Assembly (NCBI GenBank): GCA_012861695.1 | Contig: JAAOOA010000518.1 | Location: 62,001-126,000, forward strand | Reading direction: 5' to 3' | Length of the DNA stretch: 64,000 nucleotides | Source: Trematomus loennbergii | Taxonomy: Eukaryota; Chordata; Actinopteri; Perciformes; Nototheniidae | Shown here: piece by piece, positions 10,554 through 21,208 of the stretch | How the letters are laid out: every line of letters starts with the position of its first letter | Numbering within the stretch: the stretch's first letter is position 1 | The notes under the pieces: model-generated | The model's database searches: none | Told to the model about the DNA's origin: nothing | What the model saw: only the letters and a program-made list of their open reading frames with translations | Program-made: the position numbers and the translations under genes

Positions 10554-10984
10554 TGCCTCATCTGCAAAATGTTATTGTTTTTTTTTTCGTTTTTTTATTT
10601 TATTCATTATATATTTTATATGTATTCATAATTAGAGCAACTGTCAACAAAACAGGTTAAATCATTTTTCTTTTAATAGATTTGCTTTTCTTGGTTTTCC
10701 AGTTTTTATTTCCCCCATGTGTTGCTGTAGTTTCACCACTTGATGGCACTGTCTGTTTTTCCCCCTGGATTTCAATAAAGTTTATTGAAAAACAACATAG
10801 TGGCCAACTGCGGTCCTACAACTTCCGTGTCAGTCCGTGACGTACGGAGTCCAAAAAGAAACGCCTTGGGGAAAGAAACGTCTTTAAATCAGCAGATACT
10901 TTAAAAAAAATTATATAAACTACCCAGTATGAACTCTTTTATAGCCTTTATTTTAGTTTTTAAAAAGTTATAAAATGCTCTGAA
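10554..10984. other. AT-rich flank after P2
   Basis: This contains caccacttgatggcactgtc and gatttcaataaagtttattg (an AATAAA), which may be the tail of an older retroelement or a polyadenylation site. The same stretch without P2 precedes it at 7430-7680. No gene is seen. Confidence 0.45.
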
Positions 10985-11174
<190 letters not shown>

Positions 11175-11596
11175 TTTGAGACACTGTGATGGATCGTTGG
11201 AGCTATGTGCAGCTCAGGCATATATGCTCGAACGGGAGCTGCCTGGACGCTGCAATCATGTTGCGCGCACTATCCGTGCTGAGTGTGCTGACTTTTCATA
11301 CAATGTCCCACTGTCTGGCTACCTGCATAAAGTCAAGTGCTCGGCGCAGTTGTCGGCGAAATGTCGCTCCTCTGTTTTAATTGAAACACCTCCTTATATC
11401 TGTTAGCGTAACTAGCTAGCACCAGATGCTAACTGTCAGCATCAGCTTGGAGATGGTATTTTAAACTTGATGCGCTCTGAAACTACGGGGCGGCCGAGGA
11501 CGAAAAATACACATGCGTTAATCGCGTTAAAATAATTAGTAGCGTTAAAAAAAGATTTCGTTAACGCGTTATTAACGCGTTAACTTGACAGCCCTA
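11175..11596. mobile_element. hAT-Ac-like relic, unit 1
   Basis: The right end reads gcgttattaacgcgttaact followed by tgacagccctag. On the other strand this starts CTAGGGCTGTCAAGTTAACG, the end of a common fish hAT-Ac family. A short frame begins at 11186 (M-M-D-R-W-S-Y-V-Q-L in the other copies); I do not recognise it. This copy lacks about 134 bp (between gatgctaac and tgtcagcatc) present in the other three units. Confidence 0.55.
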
Positions 11597-11886
11597 GCTT
11601 AGACACATGCATCCAATCGGCTCTATACGCAGATGATGGGGCTATTTGGATGAGGGGAAGAAATGCCCCATACGTAAGGGAGAATATAGGTAGAGCGATT
11701 AAAAAAGCGTAGAGGTGGTCATATAACTGGGGATTCAAAATGTCAGAAAGGTAGCAAGTCACGCTACATGGTATTTACAAACAAACGCAAGATTGATGGC
11801 CAACAGCTAACACTATATGATCGTCCAATGACAAAGTTGAATGAGTTAAAATACCTAGGACTGTGGTTTGAGGACAGAGGGTGTAG

Positions 11887-12040
11887 TTTTTTCTCATACT
11901 GATATTCTGAACAAACTGTGCTGTTGTATTTGCTGTAAAGTGTCTTTACTGTAGGGTATTTTATTATATGTACAGCACTTTGGCTCGACCAAAAATCGTT
12001 TAAAAATGTGCTATATAAATAAAACTTGATTTGATTTGAT
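11887..12040 (+). mobile_element. L2-type LINE 3' tail nested in I1
   Basis: The sequence runs from ttttttctcatactg to a (ttgat)n tail after gtgctatataaataaaactt, the form of L2-like 3' UTRs. It interrupts the reverse transcriptase after E-D-R-G-C. All four LINE copies carry it at the same point, so it predates the duplications. Confidence 0.7.
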
Positions 12041-12234
12041 AGCAATATAAATGGAAAATGCATATTAATCAAGTGGAAACAAAATGCAAAAAACTATTAC
12101 ATTTATTGCGAGCTGTAGCTGGATGCAACTGGGGCGCAGGCAAACAAGCATTAATAGACATTTACAGATCAATTATGAGGTCCACAATAGATTATGGTTG
12201 TATAGTGTATGGAGCAGCAGCAAAAACATCGCTT

Positions 12235-12253
12235 TTAGGTTAGGGTTAGGGGT
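12235..12253. other. Telomere-like junction in I1
   Basis: ttaggttagggttagggg lies between the RT thumb segment and L-C-I-G-A-I-K-S-S-P-I-N and breaks the frame. It carries only two full TTAGGG units, so it may be filler at a repaired break. It is present in all four units (29459, 40579 and 55315). Confidence 0.5.
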
Positions 12254-12990
12254 TATGTAGCGGCTGTGTATTGGAGCGATAAAGTCATCCCCTATCAATG
12301 CAGTGCTGATAGAAGCAGGAGAGACGCCTCTGGAGATCAGAAGAGAGAAACTTGCTCTGTCATACTGGGTCAGGCTACAAGGAAGTGGAGAAGAAAATAT
12401 TACAAACAGAATATTACAGGATTGCTGGGAATATACAAAGTTCCAGGGACGTGGGTTTGGCTGGACGAGTAAGGAGAGAACGAGGGCATATGGAGTGGAG
12501 ACCATCACGTTTGCCAAAGCAACCCCATTTAGCCGTGTTCCTCCATGGCTTTTCCCAGAAGCTAAAATAGATATGAGTATCATAGAAAGGAAAAAAGAGT
12601 GGCAAATAAATGAAGTGGGAATTAAAACAAGTATGTATCTGAACGAAAAGTATTACAATTACCTACAAATGTACACAGAGGGTTCTAAGAACAAGGAAGA
12701 GTGTGTTGGAGTTGTTATACATCCCAGGCTTTAAAATATCGATTTCAAAAAGAGCGTCAGATCAACTATCAGTGTACACAGCAGAAATGCTGGCAGTAAT
12801 AATAGGATTACAGTGGGTTGAAGAGGTCAGACCAGATAGGGTGGTGATGTGCACAGATTCATTATCCATATTCAAAAGCATACAGTCAACAACAACTGCC
12901 AGAGAAGACATTCTCATAGAACTGAACCACAACCTGTTAAGACTTCACAGAGGCGGCATAGATCTGCAGTTCTGCTGGCTGCCTGCTCAT

Positions 12991-13320
12991 GAGGGGGTGA
13001 AAGGGAACGAGTGTGCTCATGAGGGGGTGAAAGGGAACGAGTGTGCTGATGAGGGGGTGAAAGGGAACGAGTGTGCTGATGAGGGGGTGAAAGGGAACGA
13101 GTGTGCTGATGAGGGGGTGAAAGGGAACGAGTGTGCTCATGAGGGGGTGAAAGGGAACGAGTGTGCTCATGAGGGGGTGAAAGGGAACGAGTGTGCTCAT
13201 GAGGGGGTGAAAGGGAACGAGTGTGCTCATGAGGGGGTGAAAGGGAACGAGTGTGCTCATGAGGGGGTGAAAGGGAACGAGTGTGCTCATGAGGGGGTGA
13301 AAGGGAACGAGTGTGCTGAT
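12991..13320 (+). repeat. 30-bp coding minisatellite in RNase H, 11 copies
   Basis: Eleven perfect-length copies of a 30-bp unit starting gagggggtgaaagggaacga encode E-G-V-K-G-N-E-C-A-(H/D). The unit is the last catalytic motif region of the RNase H domain. The unit I2 has one copy, I3 two and I4 eleven, so it expanded after the LINE inserted. The unit alternates gctcat and gctgat at its end. Confidence 0.97.
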
Positions 13321-13989
13321 GAATGAGCAAAAAGTGCACTACAAAAGGAAATCACATTACCAGTTCAACTTGGAGAAGGAGAAGGAAAGCAGTCATTAAG
13401 AAGAAAGGGATGGAGATCTGGCAGAAAAGGTGGGAGAAAGACCAGAAAGGCAAAGAGTATCAAAGTTCAAAAGACAATCACAATTAATATTTATAAAGAA
13501 ACAGAAGGGAGGAAATCATGATAGCTAGACTCAGACTAAATCACACAGCATTGAATGGTACGCTGTATGTCATGGGGAAAAGTGACAGAGATAAGTGTGG
13601 GAGCTGTGGAGTAAAAGAAGATGTAGAACATATCTTGTTACATTGTGACATCTATAAAGCTGAAAGAGAAAACTAAAGGCTGACGTTTTCGAGGCGGAGA
13701 GGGAGTGGAGTGGTTGGTGTTTTGGGAACAAAAGGAGAGGGAGTGAGAGCTACCAGAAAGGCACTGTTTGCCTTCTTGAGTGAAATTGGGGTTGGGAAAA
13801 TAATTTGACAATGGGTCAGGAAAGATCATAGATTTTTATTTTTGTTTTATTTGTTTCATGTTTTTTGTTGATTTATTTATATTTTTGATTAGATCATAGG
13901 TTGAGAGATGGAATGATTATGATGATTCATACTCTTGTACAGTAGGTGGCGGTATGCACCTTTTAAAATCAAGAGAAGAAGAAGACTGA

Positions 13990-14331
13990 ATGAGAGCGGG
14001 ACATGGGAGGCGGGGCTTATGGGAAACTCTACTGCGCATGCTCTGTGGGCCCACATCCCGGTACTTCTGCTCTCGACCATGCTCTCAGGCAGGATCCAGT
14101 TGTTGTAAAGCTTCCATCAGTCGGAGTCTCTATCAGCTCTCATTCATATAATCTGTGATATATTAGAATATAACCCGTTCCTCTCAGGAGAAGAAGAGAC
14201 GAGAGGAGCTTTAGAACAATTCCACCTCTTCATCCGGGTCCTTATCTGCTGCTAGCTGCTTCATGCTAGGTGGCTAATGCTAGTCGGTGAACATCAACAA
14301 ACTGAAGAACAAAGAGGAGCAGGAACATCGG
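13990..14331 (+). promoter_or_regulatory. GC-box/NRF1-like promoter and candidate 5' exon, copy 1
   Basis: A GC box (gggaggcggggc, about 14005-14016) is followed by an NRF1-like site (ctgcgcatgctc, 14032-14043). A purine-rich leader ends at a donor-like gaacatcgg|gtaata with the GT at 14332. NRF1 and GC boxes are typical of TATA-less vertebrate promoters. It lies directly after the LINE tail and upstream of the short coding exon, so it is the best candidate for the ZNF transcription start. The leader frames do not agree between copies, so it is likely non-coding. Confidence 0.45.
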
Positions 14332-14485
14332 GTAATACTGTGTACTTTTACTATAATACTGTGTACTTTTACTATAGCACTGAGTTGTTTTACTACTGAT
14401 AACACTGAGTACTTTAAAACTGATAATACTTGGTACTTTTTTAATTTGGAGCTGTTAATCGATCATTCCTCACAGCAGGCTAACC
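14332..14485. other. Candidate intron 1 start
   Basis: It begins gtaatactgtgtacttttac, a 21-bp segment duplicated in tandem, and continues AT-rich to the L2 fragment. Confidence 0.4.
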
Positions 14486-15040
14486 AAGATGGCAGCGCAG
14501 ACAGCAGCAGCTAGCTCTCCCGAGTCTTCAGTGTTTTTAACGTGTGTTCGTCTAGTTCACTTCTAACATCCCGAACCGATAGTACCGTCAGGAGTATACA
14601 GTACAGTCGTGAGTTCTTGCTGGACAAGGAAATAACAACAAAACAAACAATAGACGCCACGCTGGCAGAGGTACTCAGCGGCTTTGGAATACGTTCAACC
14701 TCGTGCTGAATAGCCCGCTATTCCGAGCATCATGGCTAATGTTCGCTCACTGGACAATAACATGGACATCATAAGACTACTCCGGTCGACCCAGAGTGGG
14801 ATGAGAGAGGGCTGTGTGTAAGTTTTGACGGAATCATGGCTAAATGACAACATCCCAGAATCTGCCATTCAGCTCGACCGGCTAACATGCTATCGCTCAG
14901 ACAGAGCTACGGTTAGCGGGGGGAAGGCGGTGTGATTGTTTACATCAGTGATGCTTGGTGTAGGGACGCTGTGGTTTTCTACAAACACTGTTCGCCGCTG
15001 GCGGAGTTTATGTTCGTGAAGTGCAGGCCTTTCCATCTTA
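14486..15040 (+). mobile_element. L2-type LINE endonuclease fragment, copy 1
   Basis: It starts caagatggcagcgcag and encodes, in pieces, Y-S-R-E-F-L-L-D, then A-N-V-R-S-L-D-N-N-M-D and E-S-W-L-N-D-N-I-P, motifs of the apurinic-type endonuclease of L2-like LINEs. Frameshifts occur around 14820 and near 14920 (a shortened agcgggggga run). It ends after K-C-R-P-F-H-L and joins the segment cctgctagcaggatggag. Confidence 0.75.
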
Positions 15041-15182
15041 CCCTAACCTGCTAGCAGGATGGAGTTCATTTCTTCCCACCTCTGCTGTTAAGCTACTTCT
15101 TAGCTGTAGATTGGTTTTGTGTTGACTGTAGTGTTAATACTTATTTCAGAGACCCAGCAGGAGAAGGAGCACTGAGAGCAGC

Positions 15183-15215
15183 ATGGAGGAGAACAAAGAG
15201 ACCCCCAGAACTCAG
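15183..15215 (+). CDS. Short ZNF 5' coding exon (upstream copy), unit 1
   Basis: The acceptor cttatttcag ends at 15149. After a short leader, ATG at 15183 opens M-E-E-N-K-E-T-P-R-T-Q and the exon closes CAG|GTCAGT with the GT at 15216. The last codon is complete (phase 0) and the zinc-finger exons also begin in phase 0. It is followed by minisatellite M2 and block R1, and a second copy of the same exon at 20643 lies closer to Z2, so this one may be unused or alternative. No effector domain (KRAB, SCAN, BTB) is encoded. Confidence 0.6.
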
Positions 15216-15375
15216 GTCAGTGTTCACTTCGTCACAATATATTCCTAACACTGCTATCCCTTACACTGGGGACATTTGTGTTATTTAAGGACTTTAAACC
15301 TGTACTTTTGTTTAAGGATAAACAACCTTGAACATTGTGGGTTTTATTTTACAGACTCTTATATTTAGATATGGG

Positions 15376-17581
15376 TTCAGGTGTATATCCGTATGTAGTG
15401 TCTCTACTTTAAAGAGTCCTCTCCTGCAGATGTTCAGGTGTATATCAGTATGTAGTATCTCTACTTTAAAGAGTCCTCTCCTGCAGATGTTCAGGTGTAT
15501 ATCAGTATGTAGTATCTCTACTTTAAAGAGTCCTCTCCTGCTGATGTTCAGGTGTATATCAGTATGTAGTGTCTCTACTTTAAAGAGTCCTCTCCTGCTG
15601 ATGTTCAGGTGTATATCAGTATGTAGTGTCTCTACTTTAAAGAGTCCTCTCCTGCTGATGTTCAGGTGTATATCAGTGTGTCTCTACTTTAAAGAGTCCT
15701 CTCCTGCTGATGTTCAGGTGTATCACTAGTGTCTCTACTTTAAAGAGTCCTCTCCTGCTGATGTTCAGGTGTATCACTAGTGTCTCTACTTTAAAGAGTC
15801 CTCTCCTGCTGATGTTCAGGTGTATATCAGTATGTAGTATCTCTACTTTAAAGAGTCCTCTCCTGCTGATGTTCAGGTGTATATCAGTGTGTAGTGTCTC
15901 TACTTTAAAGAGTCCTCTCCTGATGATGTTCAGGTGTATCAGTATGTAGTGTCTCTACTTTAAAGAGTCCTCTCCTGCTGATGTTCAGGTGTATTTCAGT
16001 ATGTAGTGTCTCTACTTTAAAGAGTCCTCTCCTGCTGATGTTCAGGTGTATATCAGTATGTAGTGTCTCTACTTTAAAGAGTCCTCTCCTGCTGATGTTC
16101 AGGTGTATATCAGTGTGTCTCTACTTTAAAGAGTCCTCTCCTGCTGATGTTCAGGTGTATCACTAGTGTCTCTACTTTAAAGAGTCCTCTCCTGCTGATG
16201 TTCAGGTGTATCACTAGTGTCTCTACTTTAAAGAGTCCTCTCCTGCTGATGTTCAGGTGTATATCAGTATGTAGTATCTCTACTTTAAAGAGTCCTCTCC
16301 TGCTGATGTTCAGGTGTATATCAGTGTGTAGTGTCTCTACTTTAAAGAGTCCTCTCCTGATGATGTTCAGGTGTATTTCAGTATGTAGTGTCTCTACTTT
16401 AAAGAGTCCTCTCCTGCTGATGTTCAGGTGTATTTCAGTATGTAGTGTCTCTACTTTAAAGAGTCCTCTCCTGCTGATGTTCAGGTGTATATCAGTATGT
16501 AGTGTCTCTACTTTAGAGTCCTCTCCTGCTGATGTTCAGGTGTATCACTAGTGTCTCTACTTTAAAGAGTCCTCTCCTGCTGATGTTCAGGTGTATCACT
16601 AGTGTCTCTACTTTAAAGAGTCCTCTCCTGCTGATGTTCAGGTGTATATCAGTATGTAGTGTCTCTACTTTAAAGAGTCCTCTCCTGCTGATGTTCAGGT
16701 GTATATCAGTATGTAGTGTCTCTACTTTAAAGAGTCCTCTCCTGCTGATGTTCAGGTGTATATCAGTATGTAGTCTCTACTTTAAAGAGTCCTCTCCTGC
16801 TGATGTTCAGGTGTATATCAGTATGTAGTGTCTCTACTTTAAAGAGTCCTCTCCTGCTGATGTTCAGGTGTATCAGTAGTGTCTCTACTTTAAAGAGTCC
16901 TCTCCTGCTGATGTTCAGGTGTATATCAGTATGTAGTGTCTCTACTTTAAAGAGTCCTCTCCTGCTGATGTTCAGGTGTATATGTAGTGTCTCTACTTTA
17001 AAGAGTCCTCTCCTGCTGATGTTCAGGTGTATATCACTAGTGTCTCTACTTTAAAGAGTCCTCTCCTGCTGATGTTCAGGTGTATATCAGTATGTAGTGT
17101 CTCTACTTTAAAGAGTCCTCTCCTGCTGATGTTCAGGTGTATATCAGTATGTAGTGTCTCTACTTTAAAGAGTCCTCTCCTGCTGATGTTCAGGTGTATA
17201 TCAGTATGTAGTGTCTCTACTTTAAAGAGTCCTCTCCTGCTGATGTTCAGGTGTATATCAGTATGTAGTGTCTCTACTTTAAAGAGTCCTCTCCTGCTGA
17301 TGTTCAGGTGTATATCAGTATGTAGTGTCTCTACTTTAAAGAGTCCTCTCCTGCTGATGTTCAGGTGTATATCAGTATGTAGTGTCTCTACTTTAAAGAG
17401 TCCTCTCCTGCTGATGTTCAGGTGTATCACTAGTGTCTCTACTTTAAAGAGTCCTCTCCTGCTGATGTTCAGGTGTATATCAGTATGTAGTGTCTCTACT
17501 TTAAAGAGTCCTCTCCTGCTGATGTTCAGGTGTATATCAGTATGTAGTGTCTCTACTTTAAAGAGTCCTCTCCTGCTGATG
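15376..17581. repeat. 57-bp minisatellite array M2 (about 40 monomers)
   Basis: This array has the same monomer family as M1. The first monomers carry ctgcagatg in place of ctgctgatg. A block with a shortened cagtgtgtctc, two gtatcactag monomers and gatgatgttcag recurs with a period near 440 bp. M7 (58456) begins with the same variant order, which pairs these two arrays. It ends gatgccgttttgaatcc. An acceptor-like ttttattttacag at 15342-15354 precedes it. Confidence 0.95.
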
Positions 17582-18075
17582 CCGTTTTGAATCCAAAATA
17601 GGTACTTTACGTGATTCATGTAGATCTGCAATACAAATATTTTTTTGGGGGGGGGTCTGGGACCCGGAGTAATCTGCGTCCGGGAGCTGTTATGTGCCAT
17701 CATGAAGCGCATGGTGTTCTTTTTATTTATTATAATGAAGCGCGAGCTGTGTGCTCGAGTCTTCCTGTCTGTCGGCTGAACTCTGCTGCTCTGCGATGAG
17801 GGTCTAGCTTCAGCAGCTACATTACCTACGGGTGTTTGTTAATAGTAACTGTGCGGTCCCGAGTCACTGTGGCACAGACTGGACGCTGTTAGAACGAGCC
17901 GTTCAGGTGTTCAGTGCAGAGCTCCCTGTCGGAGCGGCAGAGTGTGATGTGAACTGAAACGTTTTTCTGTCGCAATATTATTTAAGGAATCGTTGAGCTA
18001 GCAAACTATTATACATTGTCACTATCTGCTAACGTTAGCTTTAGTTTTCTAATCGTTTTTTTCATAGGCTATAAA
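17582..18075. other. Block R1, left part
   Basis: This is moderately GC-rich unique-looking DNA with a T7G9-type run near 17640 and gaagcgcgagctgtgtgctc. It is conserved in R2 (44044) and R3 (59563). No gene is recognised; it could hold a promoter. Confidence 0.5.
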
Positions 18076-18397
18076 CAGTGGTCGTACAAGTATAGATATT
18101 ATACTTGAGTAAAAGTAGAAGTACTCAGATCTTGTACTAGAATAAAAGTAGAAGTACCAGAGTGTAGGAACAATCCTGCAATCAAAATGTTCCTCAAGTA
18201 AAAGTAGAAAAGTATTATCATCAAAATATAGTTAAAATAGCGACAGTAAAAGTAGTCATTGTGCAGATTGGTCCATTTCAGAATAATATATGATGTGTTT
18301 TATAATGATTGATCATTCAAGTTTTATCAAAGCTGGTAAAGGTGCAGCTCGTTTGAACGACTTTGTATACTGCAGGGTTGCTTGTGAATTTACTCCA
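18076..18397. mobile_element. hAT-like repeat fragment with 'acttgagtaaaagta' motifs, R1
   Basis: It opens cagtggtcgtacaagta and carries several acttgagtaaaagtagaagt-like motifs, a widespread fish repeat probably of hAT origin. The other end is not seen, so it is truncated. Identification is by recalled similarity. Confidence 0.45.
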
Positions 18398-18943
18398 GAG
18401 GCCTGTACTACGAAGTCGGATTTTCGCTTGGCGAGCTAACTTCAGGGAAAACTCTGGGTTTCCGGTCCTACGACGTTGGTTATTTTCTTAACAGGCTAGC
18501 CTGCTCCGGAGCAGGTTAGGTTCCAGGCTAAGAGATCAACTCAGTGAATGCACCGCCTGCTGACCAATCAGAGCTCAGTGTGCGGAGTTTAAAGCGATCA
18601 AGTCATATTACAGGAGAAAGGAAATCAGTTTAGACTGCCGTTGCAGGAAAGACGGCCGGCAAAAATCACAGACTGTGTGAAAATTAATAGAATATCACTC
18701 CCATCTTCAGAGCAATCCGACTATTATAACATTAGCGTTAAGAAAACGTACTTACATATCTGCCACGACATAAGTAACCGGATCAGAGTAACATTAAGCA
18801 CTGTGAGTGCAGACGTCGATGTGTTCCATTATCATTCATATCACATCACAATGTATCATATATTTCCATATCTGAGTCAGCTTCTTGAGCCGTATCTGGC
18901 CGTGCAACACTCAGTGTCACATACTGTATGCAGAAGTATTATT
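18398..18943. other. Interspersed-repeat-like segment in R1
   Basis: It starts ggcctgtactacgaagtc, which looks like the end of a fish DNA transposon. It contains the palindrome cctgctccggagcagg and a gaccaatcagagc CCAAT motif. An open frame over 18641-19144 has no recognised domain and extends into the next element, so it is probably not a gene. Confidence 0.4.
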
Positions 18944-18947
18944 TTAA

Positions 18948-19861
18948 AGGAGAGGTGTCATGCTTTTCCGGTTATTACCCGTACCCTTGTGTGTTATGAA
19001 GGTTTTCTGCATGTAAACGGTGTGCAGAGTCAAAATCCTCAAAGTACACCTGTAGTGAGTAAAACTCTAACACAGAAAATACCTCCCCAAAACGCCTCGT
19101 TGGAGATACTTCATTGTCCATTTGATTCTTCCGGGACGGCATGATGTCAAGCCGTACCCGGAACGAAATGGACCAATCCGTGGAGCCGTTACGTCCGCGG
19201 AGCCGTTACGCTAAGCCCCCGCTGATTGGTTCAAATTGACCAATCCACAACTTCCTCACACACACATCTGTGTGCAGGGAGCAGGCAGCTCTGCTGATTT
19301 CTCCTCCTGGCTGCAGGCTGATAACAGACAGTTGGGATCGCGGCGAAATTCTCTCTGCAGACCCATTCTCTCTGCAGACCCATTCTCTCTGCAGACCCAT
19401 TCTCACTGCAGACCCATTCTCTCTGCAGACCCATTCTCTCTGCAGACCCATTCTCTCTGCAGACCCATTCTCAAAGCGTTTATCAACCTTTTTCTGACTC
19501 AATATCAAGCCACACTTATTGTTTTTACTTCGGCTGTGACTTTGTGTGTGCTCAGGATGAGTTTGGCTGTGTTTCGCTGTGTATCCTAAACAAGGAAACA
19601 ACACCTCCACGGAGCTCAGCGCGATTCACAACGTCCCGACCAATCAGAGCACACTGTGCTCACAGGGAGGGTGGGGGCTGGAGCTATTGGAGCTACAACG
19701 AGCCGTTAAAGGCAGAGAGTGAAATTCAGTGAATACACGTAGTTTACAGAGATGCTGTTGAGAAACCAATGCGAGTTTGGAAAAATGCACAATATAAATC
19801 TATTTTAGTAGACCTCAACAATGGAATTATGATCAGTGGAAATGGCCACGACACCTCTCCT
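18948..19861. mobile_element. TTAA-flanked element P3, copy 1
   Basis: The 914-bp body lies between TTAA at 18944-18947 and 19862-19865. Its inverted ends match: AGGAGAGGTGTCATG on the left and, on the other strand, AGGAGAGGTGTCGTGG on the right. It carries several CCAAT/ATTGG motifs, as in ctgattggttcaaattgacc. No transposase is visible. Confidence 0.7.
19349..19470. repeat. 17-bp minisatellite in P3, about 7 copies
   Basis: The unit is ttctctctgcagaccca. The homologous site has 2 copies in R2 and 5 in R3, so it is length-variable between units. Confidence 0.95.
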
Positions 19862-20048
19862 TTAAGCAATACATTAAGTTGACGAAACACTCGAGTCAAA
19901 TGTAATTAAAGTCAGATCCACTCGTGTCGTCGGGGCAGTGATTTCATAAACCTGTTAATGTACGCATTCAAACACTTTTTCTTTTACCAGCTGTATTCAC
20001 CTTGCAGGTGCAACTATGTGACTTTCATCCTGGATAAAGTGTTTAAGT

Positions 20049-20160
20049 CAGGGGTCTGCAACCTTTTTGACCAAAAGAGCCATTTTGCCCCCTTTTCCAA
20101 CACTTTTTTTTGTCTGGAGCCGCAAAACATATTTGTTGTATATATTGTTATATCATAGAC
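20049..20160. mobile_element. hAT-like left-end fragment, R1
   Basis: It begins CAGGGGTCTGCAACC followed by tttttgaccaaaagagcc, a typical fish hAT terminus. No matching right end is found, so it is a fragment. It is also at 46406 and 62002. Confidence 0.5.
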
Positions 20161-20510
20161 GAAAACTACAGTTGTTTTGCATTTATTATGTATATGTTAA
20201 CAAGTAAACTAGCTGTTCACACTATTCCTAATATTACCCATAAATATTAGCAGATTCTATTTATTTTTAAAACATATTGATGTAAATACATACACACATC
20301 GGTATGTTGTATAAATATTGCAAATCAAAACCTTTATTCACTACTTATTACCAAAAATCGTAGTTCTATCTCCGGTAATCATGCATTCAAATGTCCCGCC
20401 ACGAACTTCCGGGGAACTATTGATTCTCCCTGAACAACGTGACGATCAAGCATTTTGGACTTCCGTTGTCATAACTCTCTCTCTATATGGCGCTGCCTAA
20501 CCCTAACCTG
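20161..20510. other. AT-rich right part of R1
   Basis: No gene is seen. It ends tatatggcgctgcctaaccc and joins the cctgctagcaggatggag segment that leads every short coding exon. Confidence 0.4.
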
Positions 20511-20642
20511 CTAGCAGGATGGAGTTAATTTCTTCCCACCTCTGCTGTTAAGATACTTCTTAGCTGTAGATTGGTTTTGTGTTGACTGTAGTGTTAATAC
20601 TTATTTCAGAGACCCAGACGGAGAAGGAGCACTGAGAGCAGC

Positions 20643-20675
20643 ATGGAGGAGAACAAAGAGACCCCCAGAACTCAG
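20643..20675 (+). CDS. Short ZNF 5' coding exon nearest Z2
   Basis: ATG at 20643 opens the same 11-residue frame as the exon at 15183, and the donor GT lies at 20676. Splicing to 23335 gives a phase-0 join and removes a 2.66-kb intron that holds M3 and P1. The Z2 frame is broken, so the product would be truncated after three fingers. Confidence 0.65.
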
Positions 20676-20833
20676 GTCAGTGTTCACTTCATCACAATAT
20701 TTCCTAACACTGCTATCCCTTACACTGGGGCACATTTGTGTTATTTAAGGACTTTAAACCTGTACTTTTGTTTAAGGAGAAAACAAACTTGAACATTGTG
20801 GGTTTTATTTTACAGACTCTTATATTTAGATAT

Positions 20834-21204
20834 GGGTTCAGGTGTATATCCGTATGTAGTGTCTCTACTTTAAAGAGTCCTCTCCAGCTCAGGTGTATAT
20901 CAGTATGTAGTGTCTCTACTTTAAAGAGTCCTCTCCTGCTGATGTTCAGGTGTATATCAGTATGTAGTGTCTCTACTTTAAAGGTCCGCTCCTGCTGATG
21001 TTCAGGTGTATATCAGTATGTAGTGTCTCTACTTTAAAGAGTCCTCTCCTGCTGATGTTCAGGTGTATATCAGTATGTAGTGTCTCTATTTTAAAGAGTC
21101 CTCTCCTGCTGATGTTCAGGTGTATATCAGTGTGTAGTGTCTCTACTTTAAAGAGTCCTCTCCTGCTGATTTTCAGGTGTATATCAGTATGTAGTGTCTC
21201 TTCT
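20834..21204. repeat. 57-bp minisatellite array M3 (about 6.5 monomers)
   Basis: A short array in which one monomer is reduced to ctccagctcaggtg near 20884 and another has an aaaggtccgctcc change. It ends at the TTAA of the P1 insertion (ctcttctTTAA). A phase-0 acceptor (tattttacag, AG at 20814-20815) precedes it, but the frame closes at 20998. Confidence 0.95.
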
Positions 21205-21208
21205 TTAA

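Larger units (their letters stand above)
11598..13986 (+). pseudogene. I-clade LINE remnant I1 (RT, RNase H, CCHC)
   Basis: This is a 5'-truncated non-LTR retrotransposon. The reverse transcriptase YADD box is at 11626-11637 (A-L-Y-A-D-D-G-A-I-W). A thumb-like segment (H-I-N-Q-V-E-T-K-C-K-K-L-L) starts at 12061. The RNase H segment has Y-T-E-G-S-K, A-E-M-L-A, C-T-D-S and P-A-H-E-G-V-K-G-N-E-C. A CCHC-like C-G-S-C..H..C follows at about 13600. LINEs with RNase H belong to the I group, and the 3' end (aggtggcggtatgcacc then agaagaagaag) fits fish I/Nimb-type elements. The frame is broken by stops and frameshifts after the YADD box, by an L2 tail at 11887, by a telomere-like junction at 12235, and by an 11-copy 30-bp expansion. 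The first RNase H aspartate is glutamate here and in I2 and I3. Confidence 0.85.

Noticed and set aside
12266..12605. Several overlapping frames on both strands between RT and RNase H
   Set aside because: Only the frame giving Y-W-V-R-L-Q-G-S-G-E is shared with the RNase H frame; the rest are shadows.
12914..13339. Minus-strand frames opposite the 30-bp array
   Set aside because: Shadow of the repeated RNase H motif on the plus strand.
14287..14514. Frame from the candidate 5' exon through its donor
   Set aside because: It lacks an ATG at its start, and the leader changes frame between units through one-base differences.
18641..19144. 167-codon frame in block R1 as a gene
   Set aside because: It crosses the boundary of P3, is broken in R2 and R3, and shows no recognisable domain.
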